Part shown: positions 7,947 through 15,623 of the stretch, one piece after another
Numbering within the stretch: the first letter of the stretch is position 1
Layout of the letters: every line of letters begins with the position of its first letter
Position numbers and translations under genes: made by a program
Source of the DNA: Streptomyces sp. SID10853
Lineage (GTDB): Bacteria > Actinomycetota > Actinomycetes > Streptomycetales > Streptomycetaceae
Direction of reading: 5' to 3'
NCBI RefSeq assembly: GCF_010548145.1
Contig: NZ_JAAGLN010000065.1
Location: 1-32,101, forward strand
DNA length: 32,101 nt
The notes under the pieces: model-generated
The model's input: the letters and a program-made list of their open reading frames with translations, nothing else
Told to the model about the DNA's origin: nothing
Database searches by the model: none

Positions 7947-9224
7947 ATGAACGACATCTCCAGGCGGCGGCTGCTCGGAACGGCGGGCGCTGTGGGCGCG
8001 GGCGGCCTCGTGGTGGGCGCCGCAGGCGGGGCCGCGGTACGCGCGGCGGCCGAGGCGGCGCCGCCGACCGCGCTGACCACCGTCGGCTCGACCGAGGTGG
8101 CCTTCCACAGCCCGGAGAAGACCGGCGGTTCCACCGGGTCCGCGCACCAGGCGGGCATCGTCACGCCCGCCCAGTCCACCGGGTATCTGATCGCCTTCGA
8201 CCTGGCGGCGGGCGCCGGCCGTACCCAGGCCGCAGCGCTGCTGCGCCGCTGGTCGGCGAGTGCACAGCGGATGATGGCGGGCGAGCCGGTCAGCGGCGGT
8301 GACACCGGGATCGCGCTCGACGCGGGTCCTTCATCCCTCACCGTCACCTTCGGCTTCGGCCGGTCCTTCTTCAGCCGTACGGGACTGACCGCGCAGCGCC
8401 CCACCCAGCTCGACCCGCTGCCGGACTTCGCGTCCGACCAGCTGGACGCGGAGCGCAGCAACGGCGACCTGTGGGTGCAGATCGGTGCGAACGACCCGCT
8501 CGTCGCCTTCCACGCGCTGCGCGCGCTCCAGAACGAGGCCGGTACGGCGGCCCGGGTCCGCTGGCAGATGAACGGTTTCAACCGCGCGCCCGGCGCCACC
8601 GCCAAGCCGATGACCGTCCGCAATCTGATGGGCCAGGTGGACGGGACGGGGAACCCCAAGCCGTCGGACAGCGACTTCGACCGGCGCATCTTCGTCCCGG
8701 CGGGCGGCGGCACGGGCGCGGAGGCGCAGCCGGAGTGGATGGCGGGCGGCTCGTACGCCGTCGTGCGCCGGATCAGAATGCTCCTCGACGACTGGGAGAA
8801 GCTCCCGCTGAAGAAGCAGGAGCAGGTCATCGGGCGGCGGAAGAAGGACGGCGCCCCGCTGACGGGAGGCACCGAGACGACCGCGATGGACCTGGACAAG
8901 GTCGGCCCGGACGGCAAGTTCGTCATCCCCGACAACGCCCACGCCCGGATCTCGGCCCCCGAACAGAACGGCGGTGCCGCGCTGCTGCGGCGCACCTTCT
9001 CGTACCACGACGGGATCGGCCGGGACGGCACACCGGACGCCGGGCTGCTCTTCGTCTGCTGGCAGGCGGACCCGGACCACGGCTTCGTACCGGTGCAGCG
9101 GAAGCTGGACCGCGGCGACGCACTGTCCACGTTCATCCGCCACGAGGCCAGCGGACTCTTCGCGGTGCCGGGGGCTGCCCGCCCGGGCGAGTACGTGGGA
9201 CAGCGCCTCATCGAAGGCCACTGA
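7947..9224 (+). CDS. dtpA: Tat-exported DyP-type haem peroxidase (DtpA-like)
   Basis: A 425-residue dye-decolourising peroxidase. The N-terminus SRRRLLG followed by a Gly/Ala-rich stretch is a Tat signal. The DyP signature GQVDG (229-233) supplies distal Asp232. The H-x-R motif in PDNAHARIS supplies proximal haem ligand H332, and LLRRTFSY (346-353) carries the distal Arg. In S. lividans the homologue DtpA is Tat-dependent and needed for maturation of the copper oxidase GlxA and for morphogenesis, which fits its place after the copper chaperones. The Shine-Dalgarno is weak and lies in the end of copCD, so coupling to copCD is likely. A hairpin terminator follows. Confidence 0.93.
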   Translation: MNDISRRRLLGTAGAVGAGGLVVGAAGGAAVRAAAEAAPPTALTTVGSTEVAFHSPEKTGGSTGSAHQAGIVTPAQSTGYLIAFDLAAGAGRTQAAALLRRWSASAQRMMAGEPVSGGDTGIALDAGPSSLTVTFGFGRSFFSRTGLTAQRPTQLDPLPDFASDQLDAERSNGDLWVQIGANDPLVAFHALRALQNEAGTAARVRWQMNGFNRAPGATAKPMTVRNLMGQVDGTGNPKPSDSDFDRRIFVPAGGGTGAEAQPEWMAGGSYAVVRRIRMLLDDWEKLPLKKQEQVIGRRKKDGAPLTGGTETTAMDLDKVGPDGKFVIPDNAHARISAPEQNGGAALLRRTFSYHDGIGRDGTPDAGLLFVCWQADPDHGFVPVQRKLDRGDALSTFIRHEASGLFAVPGAARPGEYVGQRLIEGH

Positions 9225-9256
9225 GCGGGGGCTCCGGCGGAGCACGGACGCCGATG

Positions 9257-9286
9257 GCCCAGGGCCTCCCGCCCGTACCCCTGGGC
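9257..9286 (+). terminator. Probable terminator after the copper cluster
   Basis: GCCCAGGG (9257-9264) pairs with CCCTGGGC (9279-9286) over a 14-base loop. A smaller hairpin (GCTCC/GGAGC, 9231-9243) precedes it. There is no U-tract, which is common in Streptomyces. Its place between the last copper gene and the pheA promoter supports termination. Confidence 0.5.
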
Positions 9287-9332
9287 GCGGAGGCTCCTGT
9301 CCGGCTCCCGGGACCCGGGGCGTTCGGCCTAT

Positions 9333-9338
9333 TAGGGT
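9333..9338 (+). promoter_or_regulatory. -10 hexamer of pheA, leaderless-type
   Basis: TAGGGT lies exactly at -12 to -7 from the ATG, so transcription should start at or next to the start codon. GGGACC (9310-9315), 17 bp upstream, is a weak -35. GGTGA just before the ATG could alternatively act as a very short leader. Confidence 0.55.
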
Positions 9339-9344
9339 GACCGT

Positions 9345-10280
9345 ATGTCAGCCACTCGCTTCACCTATCTGGGCCCCGAAGGCACGTTCACCGAGGCGGC
9401 TCTGCGCACGCTGCCCGAGGCCGCCACCCGCGAACTCGTCCCGATGGTGTCCGTGCCGGCGGCACTCGACGCGGTACGCACGGGAGAGGCAGCGGCGGCG
9501 CTCGTCCCGATCGAGAACTCCGTCGAGGGCGGCGTCACCGCGACTCTCGACGAGCTGTCGGGCGGCGAGCCGCTGATGATCTACCGCGAGGTCCTGCTGC
9601 CGATCGCCTTCGCGCTGCTGGTACGCCCGGGCACGAAGCTGTCCGGCGTGAAGACGGTGACGGGCCACCCCGTCGCCCAGCCGCAGGTACGGAACTGGCT
9701 GCGGGCGAACCTCCCCGAGGCGGTGTGGGAGTCGTCCGCCTCCAACGCGGACGGTGCGCGTCTCGTCCAGGAAGGGCGGTACGACGCGGCCTTCGCCGGT
9801 GAGTTCGCCGCCGCCACGTACGGGCTCGAACCGCTGATCACCGAGATCCACGACGCGCAGAACGCCGAGACGCGCTTCGTCCTGGTGGGGCGCCCCGCCC
9901 GGCCGGCGGCGCCGACCGGCGCGGACAAGACGTCGGTGGTCGTCTGGCAGCGCGAGGATCACCCCGGAGCTCTCCTCGAAATCCTTCAGGAGTTCGCGGT
10001 GCGCGGGGTCAACCTGATGCTGCTCCAGTCGCGGCCGACGGGCGAGGGCATCGGCAACTACTGCTTCGCCATCGACGCGGAGGGCCATATCTCGGACCGC
10101 CGGGTGGGCGAGGCGCTCATGGGGCTCAAGCGGAGCTGCCCGGATGTGCGGTTCCTCGGTTCGTACCCGCGGGCCGGAGTGACGGCACAGGACGTACGGG
10201 AGCTGCGGTCCGGAACGTCGGACGCGGAGTTCGTGGCGGCGTCGGACTGGCTGGCGCGCAGCGAGGACGGCCGGGCCTGA
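9345..10280 (+). CDS. pheA: Prephenate dehydratase
   Basis: A cytoplasmic monofunctional enzyme that converts prephenate to phenylpyruvate in phenylalanine synthesis. The 311-residue chain has the two-lobed catalytic domain (about 4-185), opening YLGPEGTFTEAA and including VPIENSVEGGV and the catalytic TRF motif (AETRFVLVG, about 174-182). An ACT regulatory domain (about 195-275) contains GALLEIL and LQSRPTG, matching the ESRP-type phenylalanine-binding segment. There is no chorismate mutase domain, as usual in actinobacteria. The last 25 residues are a short tail ending in a WLARSEDGRA-like stretch. The gene is probably transcribed alone, from a leaderless-type promoter, and ended by a hairpin just after the stop. 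Confidence 0.97.
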   Translation: MSATRFTYLGPEGTFTEAALRTLPEAATRELVPMVSVPAALDAVRTGEAAAALVPIENSVEGGVTATLDELSGGEPLMIYREVLLPIAFALLVRPGTKLSGVKTVTGHPVAQPQVRNWLRANLPEAVWESSASNADGARLVQEGRYDAAFAGEFAAATYGLEPLITEIHDAQNAETRFVLVGRPARPAAPTGADKTSVVVWQREDHPGALLEILQEFAVRGVNLMLLQSRPTGEGIGNYCFAIDAEGHISDRRVGEALMGLKRSCPDVRFLGSYPRAGVTAQDVRELRSGTSDAEFVAASDWLARSEDGRA

Positions 10281-10288
10281 CGTGCCCC

Positions 10289-10318
10289 GCCCCGGGACCT
10301 GCTGTTCTGCTCCGGGGC
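10289..10318 (+). terminator. Probable terminator of pheA
   Basis: GCCCCGG (10289-10295) pairs with CCGGGGC (10312-10318) over a 16-base loop, directly after the pheA stop and followed by a pyrimidine-rich CTTCTGTCCC. Confidence 0.55.
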
Positions 10319-10415
10319 CTTCTGTCCCGTCCGGAGCCTGGCCGGGGCCTGTTGCGGGGCCGTTCTGTCCCCGTACCTGATCGTCGTACGTCCTGGTTTC
10401 CGTACTCCGGAAAAG

Positions 10416-10723
10416 TTATCCACAGGCCCTGTCTCGACCTGGGGACAAGTCGACAGCACAAGGCGACATGGTCGACAAATCCCCGTAGTGACGACACTTC
10501 CATCCACAGACCAACAGTCGGGGCCCTGTCACCCCAATTCCACCGATCAACCCTTCAGAGCGATCAATTCCCACCTGAATGAGTGCGCGGAGGGGGTTTG
10601 GAAGGGAAATTCCGGCGAACAGCCGGTTGCCTGTGAGGCTTTCGGAACCATCTCCTTCGTCATCCACAGATTTCCCACACAGCCTGTGGATAACTAATCC
10701 GGGCTGTGGATCCCTGTGGACAA
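10416..10723. promoter_or_regulatory. DnaA-box cluster in the pheA-serS intergenic region
   Basis: This 690-bp gene-free stretch (10281-10970) is visibly richer in A+T than its surroundings. Perfect DnaA boxes are TTATCCACA at 10416-10424 (+), its complement at 10685-10693 (-) and TTGTCCACA at 10715-10723 (-). Near-consensus sites are CCATCCACA 10500-10508 (+), TCATCCACA 10660-10668 (+), GGATCCACA 10705-10713 (-) and TTGTCCCCA 10440-10448 (-). Four sites crowd into 64 bp at 10660-10723. I see no coding sequence here. DnaA-box clusters outside oriC in Streptomyces have been reported to affect replication initiation, so a titration or DnaA-regulated role is plausible. Confidence 0.8.
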
Positions 10724-10771
10724 GCGAGCCCAAGTCCCTCCCGGCGCAAGGGAAATGAGTCAACGGTTTCG

Positions 10772-10792
10772 CCCGGAATGCTTCGTTCCGGG
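10772..10792. other. Perfect hairpin in the pheA-serS intergenic region
   Basis: CCCGGAA (10772-10778) and TTCCGGG (10786-10792) are perfect complements around a 7-base loop. It lies between the DnaA-box cluster and serS, about 180 bp before the serS start. Its function is unknown; a regulator site or a structured leader from an upstream promoter are both possible. Confidence 0.4.
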
Positions 10793-10958
10793 GAATCGGG
10801 CACCCTTATTGACCAGCGGCCGACGCGAGGCGGGTGACACCGTCGCCGGGATATCCCCAGCCACTCACCTTTCCATAGATAGTGGATCAATACGGACAAA
10901 GCGTCTTCGGCGATGCGGTGCGGTGAATATCAAGTCGAGGGGCGCGAGCGGGCACCGG

Positions 10959-10964
10959 TAACCT
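10959..10964 (+). promoter_or_regulatory. -10 hexamer of serS, leaderless-type
   Basis: TAACCT lies exactly at -12 to -7 from the GTG start, so the mRNA should begin at or next to the start codon. A weak -35 candidate (TCGAGG, 10935-10940) lies 18 bp upstream. No T-box-like leader was recognised. Confidence 0.55.
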
Positions 10965-10970
10965 GGTGGG

Positions 10971-12248
10971 GTGATTGACCTTCGCCTGCTCCGTGAGGAC
11001 CCCGACCGTGTTCGCGCCTCCCAGCGCGCCCGTGGAGAGGACGTCGCCCTCGTCGACGCCCTGCTCTCCGCCGACGAGCGGCGAAGGTCGTCCGGACTCC
11101 GGTTCGACGAACTCCGCTCCGAGCAGAAGACGCTCGGCAAGCTGATCCCCAAGGCGGCGGGCGAGGAGAAGGCCGAGCTGCTGCAGAAGACGGGCCGGCT
11201 GGCAGCGGCCGTCAAGGCGGCCGACGCCGAGCAGAACGAAGCGGACGAGGAGACCAAGCGCCTGCTGCTCCAGCTCGGCAACCTCGTCCACCCGGACGTG
11301 CCGGTCGGCGGCGAGGAGGACTTCACCGTCCTGGAGACGCACGGCACCATCCGCGATTTCGCCGCCGAGGGCTTCGAGCCCAAGGACCACCAGGAGCTCG
11401 GCGAGGCCCTGCGGGCCATCGACACGGAGCGCGGTGCGAAGGTGTCGGGCTCGCGCTTCTACTACATGACGGGCATCGGCGCACTGCTCGAACTGGCTCT
11501 GGTCAACGCGGCGGTCGCCCAGGCCACCGAGGCCGGGTTCATCCCGATGCTGACACCGGCGCTGGTCCGCCCGCGTGCCATGGAGGGCACCGGTTTCCTC
11601 GGCCAGGCCGCCGAGAACGTCTACCACCTGGAGAAGGACGACTACTACCTGGTCGGCACCTCCGAGGTCCCGCTCGCCGCGTACCACATGGACGAGATCA
11701 TCGACGCAGGTGAACTGCCGCTGCGGTACGCCGGGTTCTCGCCCTGCTACCGCCGGGAGGCCGGCACGTACGGCAAGGACACCCGGGGCATTTTCCGGGT
11801 ACACCAGTTCAACAAGGTCGAGATGTTCTCGTACGTGCACCCCGACGACGCGGCCGCCGAGCACCAGCGGCTCCTGGAGTGGGAGAAGCAGTGGCTGACC
11901 AGCCTCGAACTCCCCTTCCAGGTGATCGACGTGGCGACCGGCGACCTCGGGGCATCGGCCTCCAGGAAGTTCGACTGCGAGGCGTGGATCCCGACGCAGG
12001 GCAAGTACCGCGAGCTGACGTCGGCGTCCAACTGCGACGGCTTCCAGGCCCGGCGGCTGTCGGTCCGGATGCGTGACGGCAAGAAGGTCCAGCCGCTGGC
12101 CACGCTCAACGGCACGCTCTGCGCCGTACCGCGCACCATCGTGGCCATCCTGGAGAACCACCAGCTCGCCGACGGCTCGGTCCGGGTCCCGCCGGTGCTG
12201 CGGCCCTATCTCGGCGGCCGGGAGACTCTGGAGCCCGCGTCCAAGTGA
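10971..12248 (+). CDS. serS: Seryl-tRNA synthetase
   Basis: A class II aminoacyl-tRNA synthetase that charges tRNA-Ser and, for SelB-type systems, tRNA-Sec. The 425-residue length is normal. The N-terminal tRNA-binding arm is a long helical hairpin (about 28-105, rich in Glu, Lys and Ala). The catalytic core follows, with motif 2 in CYRREAGTYG...GIFRVHQF (about 258-282) and motif 3 in LNGTLCAVPRTIVAILEN (about 378-396). TSASNCDGFQARR supplies the serine-site region. The GTG start fits the preceding -10 spacing. The stop overlaps the start of the HAD phosphatase gene by four bases, making a two-gene operon with coupled translation. Confidence 0.97.
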   Translation: MIDLRLLREDPDRVRASQRARGEDVALVDALLSADERRRSSGLRFDELRSEQKTLGKLIPKAAGEEKAELLQKTGRLAAAVKAADAEQNEADEETKRLLLQLGNLVHPDVPVGGEEDFTVLETHGTIRDFAAEGFEPKDHQELGEALRAIDTERGAKVSGSRFYYMTGIGALLELALVNAAVAQATEAGFIPMLTPALVRPRAMEGTGFLGQAAENVYHLEKDDYYLVGTSEVPLAAYHMDEIIDAGELPLRYAGFSPCYRREAGTYGKDTRGIFRVHQFNKVEMFSYVHPDDAAAEHQRLLEWEKQWLTSLELPFQVIDVATGDLGASASRKFDCEAWIPTQGKYRELTSASNCDGFQARRLSVRMRDGKKVQPLATLNGTLCAVPRTIVAILENHQLADGSVRVPPVLRPYLGGRETLEPASK

Positions 12249-13057
12249 CGACTCCCGCACTTGCCCACCGGCTGATCGCGACCGACCTGGACGGCACGCT
12301 GCTGCGTGACGACGGTTCGATTTCCGAGCGCACCCGTGCCGCACTCGCCGAGGTCACCGCGGCGGGGGCGGCACACATCATCGTCACCGGACGAGCGGTT
12401 CCATGGACCCGGCACATCCTCGACAGCCTCGGTTACGAGGGCCTCGCGGTGTGCGCACAGGGGGCGCAGGTCTATCACGCGGGTGAGCGACGGCTGCTCA
12501 CCTCCGTCACCCTGGACCGCTGGCTGGCCGCTGTCGCGCTCGCCAAGATCGAGGCGGAGACCGGCCCGCTTGCTCTGGCCGCCAGCCGGGACGGCCTCGA
12601 CGGGGAAGTGCTGGTGAGCGCCGACTACCGGGTGAGTGAGGGCCCGCTGCCCGTGGCGCGCTTCGACGCCAGGGACGAACTGTGGTCCGAGCCGATCAAC
12701 AAGGTCTACATACAGCACCCGGAGCTGAGCGACGACGCGCTGGCGGACATCGCACGGCAGTCCGTCGGGAACCTGGTGGATGTCGTCATGGCCGGCGAGG
12801 GCGTGGTGGAGATCCTGCCGCTGGGGCTGAGCAAGGCGACAGGTCTGTCGCTGGCCGCCCGGCGGCTGAAGCTCACCGCCGCCGACACGATCGCTTTCGG
12901 CGACATGCCCAACGACATCCCGATGTTCGGCTGGGCCGCACACGGGGTGGCGATGGCCAACGCCCACGACTCCCTGAAGGCCGTGGCTGACGAGGTCACC
13001 ACGTCCAACGAGGACGACGGCATCGCTGTGGTGCTGGAACGGCTGCTCCAGGGCTGA
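12245..13057 (+). CDS. Cof-type HAD-superfamily hydrolase
   Basis: A 270-residue haloacid dehalogenase-type phosphatase of the Cof/YbiV (cap C2) group. The nucleophile motif is ATDLDGTLL (D14, D16), the second motif IVTGR supplies a Thr, K835-like Lys is in LGLSKATG, and the metal motif is FGDMPNDIPMF (about 217-227). Members hydrolyse sugar phosphates, nucleotides or flavin/PLP phosphates, and the substrate cannot be read from sequence. The GTG start overlaps the serS stop (GTGA). A paralogue with the same layout is at 27514-28371. A strong hairpin terminator follows. Confidence 0.9.
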   Translation: MTTPALAHRLIATDLDGTLLRDDGSISERTRAALAEVTAAGAAHIIVTGRAVPWTRHILDSLGYEGLAVCAQGAQVYHAGERRLLTSVTLDRWLAAVALAKIEAETGPLALAASRDGLDGEVLVSADYRVSEGPLPVARFDARDELWSEPINKVYIQHPELSDDALADIARQSVGNLVDVVMAGEGVVEILPLGLSKATGLSLAARRLKLTAADTIAFGDMPNDIPMFGWAAHGVAMANAHDSLKAVADEVTTSNEDDGIAVVLERLLQG

Positions 13058-13065
13058 CGTCCGAT

Positions 13066-13095
13066 GCCCCGGCCGGGTGGTGGACCGGCCGGGGC
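13066..13095 (+). terminator. Terminator of the serS-HAD operon
   Basis: A perfect 11-bp stem, GCCCCGGCCGG (13066-13076) with CCGGCCGGGGC (13085-13095), closes an 8-base loop nine bases after the HAD stop. There is no U-run. Confidence 0.7.
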
Positions 13096-13160
13096 CCGAC
13101 AGGGTCATCGACAGCACGCATGCCCGCTTGACCGAGGGCGTCGTCTGCGCGGGTCAGTTG

Positions 13161-13166
13161 TAGGAT
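13161..13166 (+). promoter_or_regulatory. Possible -10 hexamer for the GntR regulator
   Basis: TAGGAT matches TANNNT and would start transcription near 13173, giving a leader of about 60 bases before the ATG at 13234. An in-frame ATG at 13165 overlaps it and would then not be transcribed. No good -35 at normal spacing was found. Confidence 0.35.
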
Positions 13167-13233
13167 GACTGGGCAACCGGGTGACCGGATACCTGCCGAA
13201 CATGATGAACACCGACGGACATGGGGCGACGAG

Positions 13234-13905
13234 ATGGCACTGCGTGCGGCAGGACGGCACTCCCTCGTGGATACCGTCGTCCAGCAACTGCGGGATCAGC
13301 TGGCCGGGGAGTGGTCCGTGGGTGACCGCATCCCCACCGAGCACGACCTCGCCGAACAGCTCGGTGTGGGGCGCAACACCGTCCGCGAAGCAGTACGCGT
13401 CCTGGTGCACGCCGGACTCCTGGAGTCCCGTCAGGGCAACGGCACCTTCGTACGCTCCACCGCCGACCCCTCCGCCGTACTCCGCACGATGAGCCACGCG
13501 GGTGTGCTGGACATCCTGGAGCTGCGGGTCGCCCTGGAGGCGGAAGCCGCCAGGCTGGCGGCCGTACGCAGGGACGAGGCCGACCTCGGCCGGCTCCGGG
13601 ATGCCCTCGGCGCCCTCCACGAACACGGCGACCGGGCGGCCGACGCCGACCTCGACTTCCATCTGGGGGTGGTCGAGGCCACGCACAACACCACGTTCGC
13701 CGAGGTCTACCGCTTCTTCTCGACCCAGATGCACGAGTCCCTGGTCGCCGCCCTGGGCGACCGGGAGATGCCGCCGATCGACTTCACCGCGCACGAGGCC
13801 CTGGTCGACGCGGTCGAGAGCGGCGACCCGGCGGCGGCCGAACAGGCGGCCCGCGCACTGCTCCAGGTGCCGATGGACGTGGTCCGCCGGCTGGTGGGCC
13901 GCTGA
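13234..13905 (+). CDS. GntR/FadR-family transcriptional regulator
   Basis: A 223-residue regulator with an N-terminal winged helix (about 8-75; IPTEHDLAEQLGVGRNTVREAVRVL is the recognition region in two adjacent parts) and a C-terminal FCD effector domain (about 85-215). The FCD metal/ligand residues are suggested by DLDFHLGVVEATHN and by the His of TAHEALVDAVESGD. The effector is unknown, often an organic acid in this family. The ATG at 13234 places the domain at the usual distance from the N-terminus; starting at 13165 adds 23 residues that look unlike the family. It precedes a CynX-type exporter by 145 bp in the same direction, so it probably controls that gene. Confidence 0.9.
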   Translation: MALRAAGRHSLVDTVVQQLRDQLAGEWSVGDRIPTEHDLAEQLGVGRNTVREAVRVLVHAGLLESRQGNGTFVRSTADPSAVLRTMSHAGVLDILELRVALEAEAARLAAVRRDEADLGRLRDALGALHEHGDRAADADLDFHLGVVEATHNTTFAEVYRFFSTQMHESLVAALGDREMPPIDFTAHEALVDAVESGDPAAAEQAARALLQVPMDVVRRLVGR

Positions 13906-13972
13906 CCGGCCCCGGCGCGGGCGCGGGCCCACCACCCCCGCCACCCCCGCACCAGCCGCCCACCGCACGAAC

Positions 13973-14022
13973 AGCAACGCACAAGCAGCAACCCACAAGC
14001 AGCAACGCACAAGCAGCAACGC
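13973..14022. repeat. 14-bp tandem repeat, about 3.6 copies
   Basis: Units AGCAACGCACAAGC at 13973-13986, 13987-14000 (one change, G to C) and 14001-14014, with a partial fourth to 14022. It lies in the 145-bp gap before the MFS gene. The repeat is A-rich against its surroundings and has no evident dyad. It may be a slippage product or a set of repeated protein sites. Confidence 0.85.
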
Positions 14023-14050
14023 CGCACAGAAACGCTGAGAGGTACCTGAC

Positions 14051-15328
14051 GTGTCCCGCCCGGATCTGGATCATCTGCTTCCCGACGCGGAGGCCGATGT
14101 CCGGCCGTCCCCCGAGGGAGCCGCCGCACGGCGCGCCCTGATCGCGCACCCCGCCGTGCTGCTCATCGGCATCGTGCTGGCCTCGCTCAACATGCGGGCG
14201 GCGCTGGCGAGCGTGTCACCTCTCATCGGCGAGATCAGCGACACGTTCGGCCTGTCGTCGACGGCATCGAGCCTGGTCACCTCCGTCCCGGTGCTGTTCC
14301 TCGGGGTGGGCGCGATGATCGCCCCGTGGCTGGCACGCCGCTTCGGCACCGAGGTGGTCCTGCTGTGCGCGCTGATCCTGCTCGCCGTCGGCGTGCTGGT
14401 CCGGGTCCTGCCGTCCGTCTTCGCCCTGTACGGCGGCGGAGTGCTGGCCGGCACCGCGATAGCCCTGCTCAACGTGCTGATGCCGGGGCTGATCAAGCGG
14501 GACTTCCCGGACCGGGCCGCGTCGATGACCTCTGTCTACACGGGCGCGATGATCGGCGGCGCCACGCTGTGCGCCGCGGCCTCGGTCCCGCTGGAGAAGG
14601 CGTTCGGGAACAGCTGGCAGGCGTCGCTGGCGTTCTGGTCGCTGCTGGCCGCGGTCGCCGCCGTGGCCTGGCTGCCGCAGGTGCTGATCGCTCGCGGCCG
14701 TACCGGCCACGAGGTGCGCGTCGCCCCCGCCGGCACGGGACCGGCCCGGAGTATCTGGCGTTCGGCGCTGGCCTGGCAGGTCACGCTGTTCATGGGCCTC
14801 CAGTCGCTCTGGTCGTACGTGCTGATCGCCTGGATGCCGACGATCTTCACGGACCACGGGATGAGCCGGTCGACCGCGGGTGTGATCTTCGCGTTCAACA
14901 ACCTGGTCCAGGTCGCCGGAGCCTTCGGCGTACCGCTGCTCGCCGGCCGGATGCGCAGCCAGCGGCCGCTGATCGTGCTGGTCACCTCGATGGTCGCGGT
15001 CGGCTACGCGGGCCTGATGGTCGCCCCGGTGTCGGGCGCCTGGCTGTGGTCCGCGGTGCTGGGTGTCGGGCAGGGCGGCGCGGTGGGGCTGGCCCTGACG
15101 CTGATCGTGCTGCGGTCGGGCGACGCGCAGACGGCCGCGCGGCTGTCCGGGATGGCGCAGACGGTCGGCTATCTGCTCGCCGCGGTCGGCCCGCTGACGG
15201 CCGGCGCCGTGTACCAGGCGACGGGCAGCTGGACCCTGCCGATCGCCCTGGTCCTCGGGGTGTGCGCGGCGGCCCTGGTGGTCGGCCTGTTCGCGGCCCG
15301 CGACAGGAAGGTCCAGGCCGGCGGATAG
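14051..15328 (+). CDS. MFS transporter, CynX/NimT family
   Basis: A 425-residue inner-membrane transporter with about 12 hydrophobic helices in two six-helix bundles, split by a loop near 215-235 (RGRTGHEVRVAPAGTG). The first helix region LASLNMRAALASVSPLIGEI and VTSVPVLFLGVGAMIAPWLARRFG are typical of the CynX/NimT group (cyanate, nitroimidazole or related anion/drug efflux). The substrate is unknown. The GTG at 14051 has GAGAGGT (14037-14043) seven bases upstream. The first 35 residues are a hydrophilic cytoplasmic tail. The GntR gene upstream is the likely regulator. Confidence 0.92.
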   Translation: MSRPDLDHLLPDAEADVRPSPEGAAARRALIAHPAVLLIGIVLASLNMRAALASVSPLIGEISDTFGLSSTASSLVTSVPVLFLGVGAMIAPWLARRFGTEVVLLCALILLAVGVLVRVLPSVFALYGGGVLAGTAIALLNVLMPGLIKRDFPDRAASMTSVYTGAMIGGATLCAAASVPLEKAFGNSWQASLAFWSLLAAVAAVAWLPQVLIARGRTGHEVRVAPAGTGPARSIWRSALAWQVTLFMGLQSLWSYVLIAWMPTIFTDHGMSRSTAGVIFAFNNLVQVAGAFGVPLLAGRMRSQRPLIVLVTSMVAVGYAGLMVAPVSGAWLWSAVLGVGQGGAVGLALTLIVLRSGDAQTAARLSGMAQTVGYLLAAVGPLTAGAVYQATGSWTLPIALVLGVCAAALVVGLFAARDRKVQAGG

Positions 15329-15623
15329 CGGAGAGGGGCGGCGCCGGGCACGGAGGCAAGCACCGGGGGGCGGAGCACGCACGGGGGGCCGAGGCAGGCA
15401 CGGGCGCGTGACTTGTACGACTGTCGGGTCGTTGGTCAGTGCGCGTGGAGGCGACTGGGGTTCGGGGCGACGAGAGCGCGTGAAGTCGGGGAGTGCCGGT
15501 GCCGAGGCGGAAGCCGGGCCGGTCATTGAGTACGTGACGTAGATGAGCGGACCTCCACCCCTGCAGCCCGGGGAGAGGGCCGTCACTGTCATGCACCAAT
15601 GATCATGAACGGCAGGCTCATCC
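15329..15623. other. 295-bp gap between MFS gene and coiled-coil gene
   Basis: The left half is G-rich low-complexity sequence (GGGGGGCGGAGC-like runs). The right half contains an 11-bp palindrome TACGTGACGTA (15531-15541) and an ATGATCAT palindrome (15599-15606) close to the next start. No gene was recognised. A promoter for the coiled-coil gene should be here but none is clear. Confidence 0.4.

Noticed and set aside
5910..8147. 745-codon minus-strand open frame opposite copCD
   Set aside because: It is an antisense shadow with low-complexity Gly/Arg/Glu composition and no domain.
10671..10679. DnaA box TTTCCCACA
   Set aside because: Two mismatches at key positions; not counted.
10281..10970. 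Chromosomal oriC
   Set aside because: There are several DnaA boxes but far fewer than the roughly 19 of Streptomyces oriC, and dnaA and dnaN do not flank it; pheA and serS do.
10724..10970. T-box riboswitch upstream of serS
   Set aside because: No specifier stem or conserved T-box sequence was recognised, and the start codon fits a leaderless promoter.
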